From: Spirochaetaceae bacterium
GTDB lineage: Bacteria; Spirochaetota; Spirochaetia; Treponematales; Breznakiellaceae
Length of the DNA: 14,573 nucleotides
NCBI GenBank assembly: GCA_031255315.1
Contig: JAIRSS010000104.1
Coordinates: 1 to 14,573 of the forward strand
Direction: 5' to 3'
The position numbers and the translations under genes are program-made. Below are positions 14,156 through 14,573 of the stretch, piece after piece (position 1 is the stretch's first letter; each line of letters opens with the position of its first letter). The notes beneath the pieces are model-generated. The model saw only the letters and a list, made by a program, of their open reading frames with translations. It was not told the DNA's origin and searched no databases.

Positions 14156-14573
14156 CTTTGCCTGTCCTTGGGTTCAGCGGAATTTTATCCAGCGGTATAA
14201 ATTCCCGGGGTATCATATATTCCGGTAGCGATTCTGAAAGGTATTTTCGCAAGTCCGCGGCCGCAAGCTGCTTTTCGAAAGGAACATAATAGGCCGCGAG
14301 TTTTGTTCCATCTTTAACAAATACCTTCACCGCCTGAATCCCACCGTGCCGTAACATCGCTATTTCAACCTCTCCCGGCTCAATACGGTATCCGCTGATT
14401 TTCACCTGATTGTCAACGCGCCCCCGGTATCGCAATTCGCCGTTATCATCCCATTCTCCAAGATCCCCTGTACGGTATCTTACCAAACCGTCCGCTCCTT
14501 TTATAAACCTTTTGGCGGTTTCATCGGGACGGTTAAGATAGCCCGGCGACACCTGAGGCCCGGATATACAAAT
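14133..14573 (-). CDS. Nonribosomal peptide synthetase adenylation domain, C-terminal end (5' part beyond window)
   Basis: The frame is open to the window edge; the first visible residues ICISGPQVSPGYLNRPDET continue an adenylation domain, so GTG 14552 is not the true start. The 146 visible residues hold the late core motifs in order: A7 YRTGDL, A8 GRVDNQVKISGYRIEPGEVE, A9 LPEYMIP and A10 NPRTGKVDK with the conserved catalytic Lys. Such domains activate an amino or aryl acid as its AMP ester and load it on a carrier protein. The substrate-selecting pocket lies outside the window. The protein ends five residues after the A10 Asp, so no carrier, condensation or thioesterase domain follows. It may be a stand-alone adenylating enzyme or the last domain of a synthetase that relies on a separate carrier protein. 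The phosphopantetheinyl transferase gene overlaps its end. Confidence 0.92.
   Translation of the reverse strand: MCISGPQVSPGYLNRPDETAKRFIKGADGLVRYRTGDLGEWDDNGELRYRGRVDNQVKISGYRIEPGEVEIAMLRHGGIQAVKVFVKDGTKLAAYYVPFEKQLAAADLRKYLSESLPEYMIPREFIPLDKIPLNPRTGKVDKTLLL

Overview
The window most likely comes from a spirochaete of the genus Treponema, of the moderately GC-rich kind found in animal or termite guts. This is inference. The main pointers are the substrate-binding protein leader ending in FLWAGGGQQ, typical of treponeme periplasmic binding proteins in my experience, and the anaerobe-specific glycyl radical enzyme. No rRNA, tRNA, CRISPR array or complete insertion sequence is visible.

Layout. 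(1) Positions 1-2208 (+) hold the 3' part of a large putative glycoside hydrolase of the DUF4015 type with a BNR-like N-terminal part; its true start lies before the window. (2) Positions 2209-2646 are non-coding, with several inverted repeats. (3) Positions 2647-3417 (+) encode a DeoR-family regulator. (4) Positions 3516-7046 (-) form a three-gene operon for a ribose-type sugar ABC importer: ATPase, permease, binding protein. (5) Positions 7047-7315 are a divergent control region with a good sigma-70 promoter for the transporter, a 14-nt direct repeat that could be a shared operator, and a pair of TGTTCCAAAAC-type palindromes. (6) Positions 7316-11581 (+) form an operon of a glycyl radical enzyme, its radical-SAM activase, a possible 27-codon ORF and an atypical ROK-family kinase. 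(7) Positions 11582-11848 are a convergent gap without a secure gene. (8) Positions 11849-14573 (-) are the 3' end of a nonribosomal peptide operon: the C-terminal end of an adenylation domain, a phosphopantetheinyl transferase and a cyclic-peptide-type ABC exporter.

How they may work together. The DeoR regulator, importer, kinase and glycyl radical enzyme look like one catabolic unit. A sugar, polyol or anhydro-sugar would be imported, perhaps phosphorylated by the ROK kinase, and then dehydrated, ring-opened or cleaved by the radical enzyme, which carries the Cys-x-Glu active-site signature of dehydratase-type members. The substrate cannot be read from the sequence. This unit is the best candidate for an undescribed system. 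The second unit, on the opposite strand, looks like synthesis and export of a small nonribosomal peptide. Its adenylation gene stops without a carrier domain, so a carrier protein must be encoded elsewhere.
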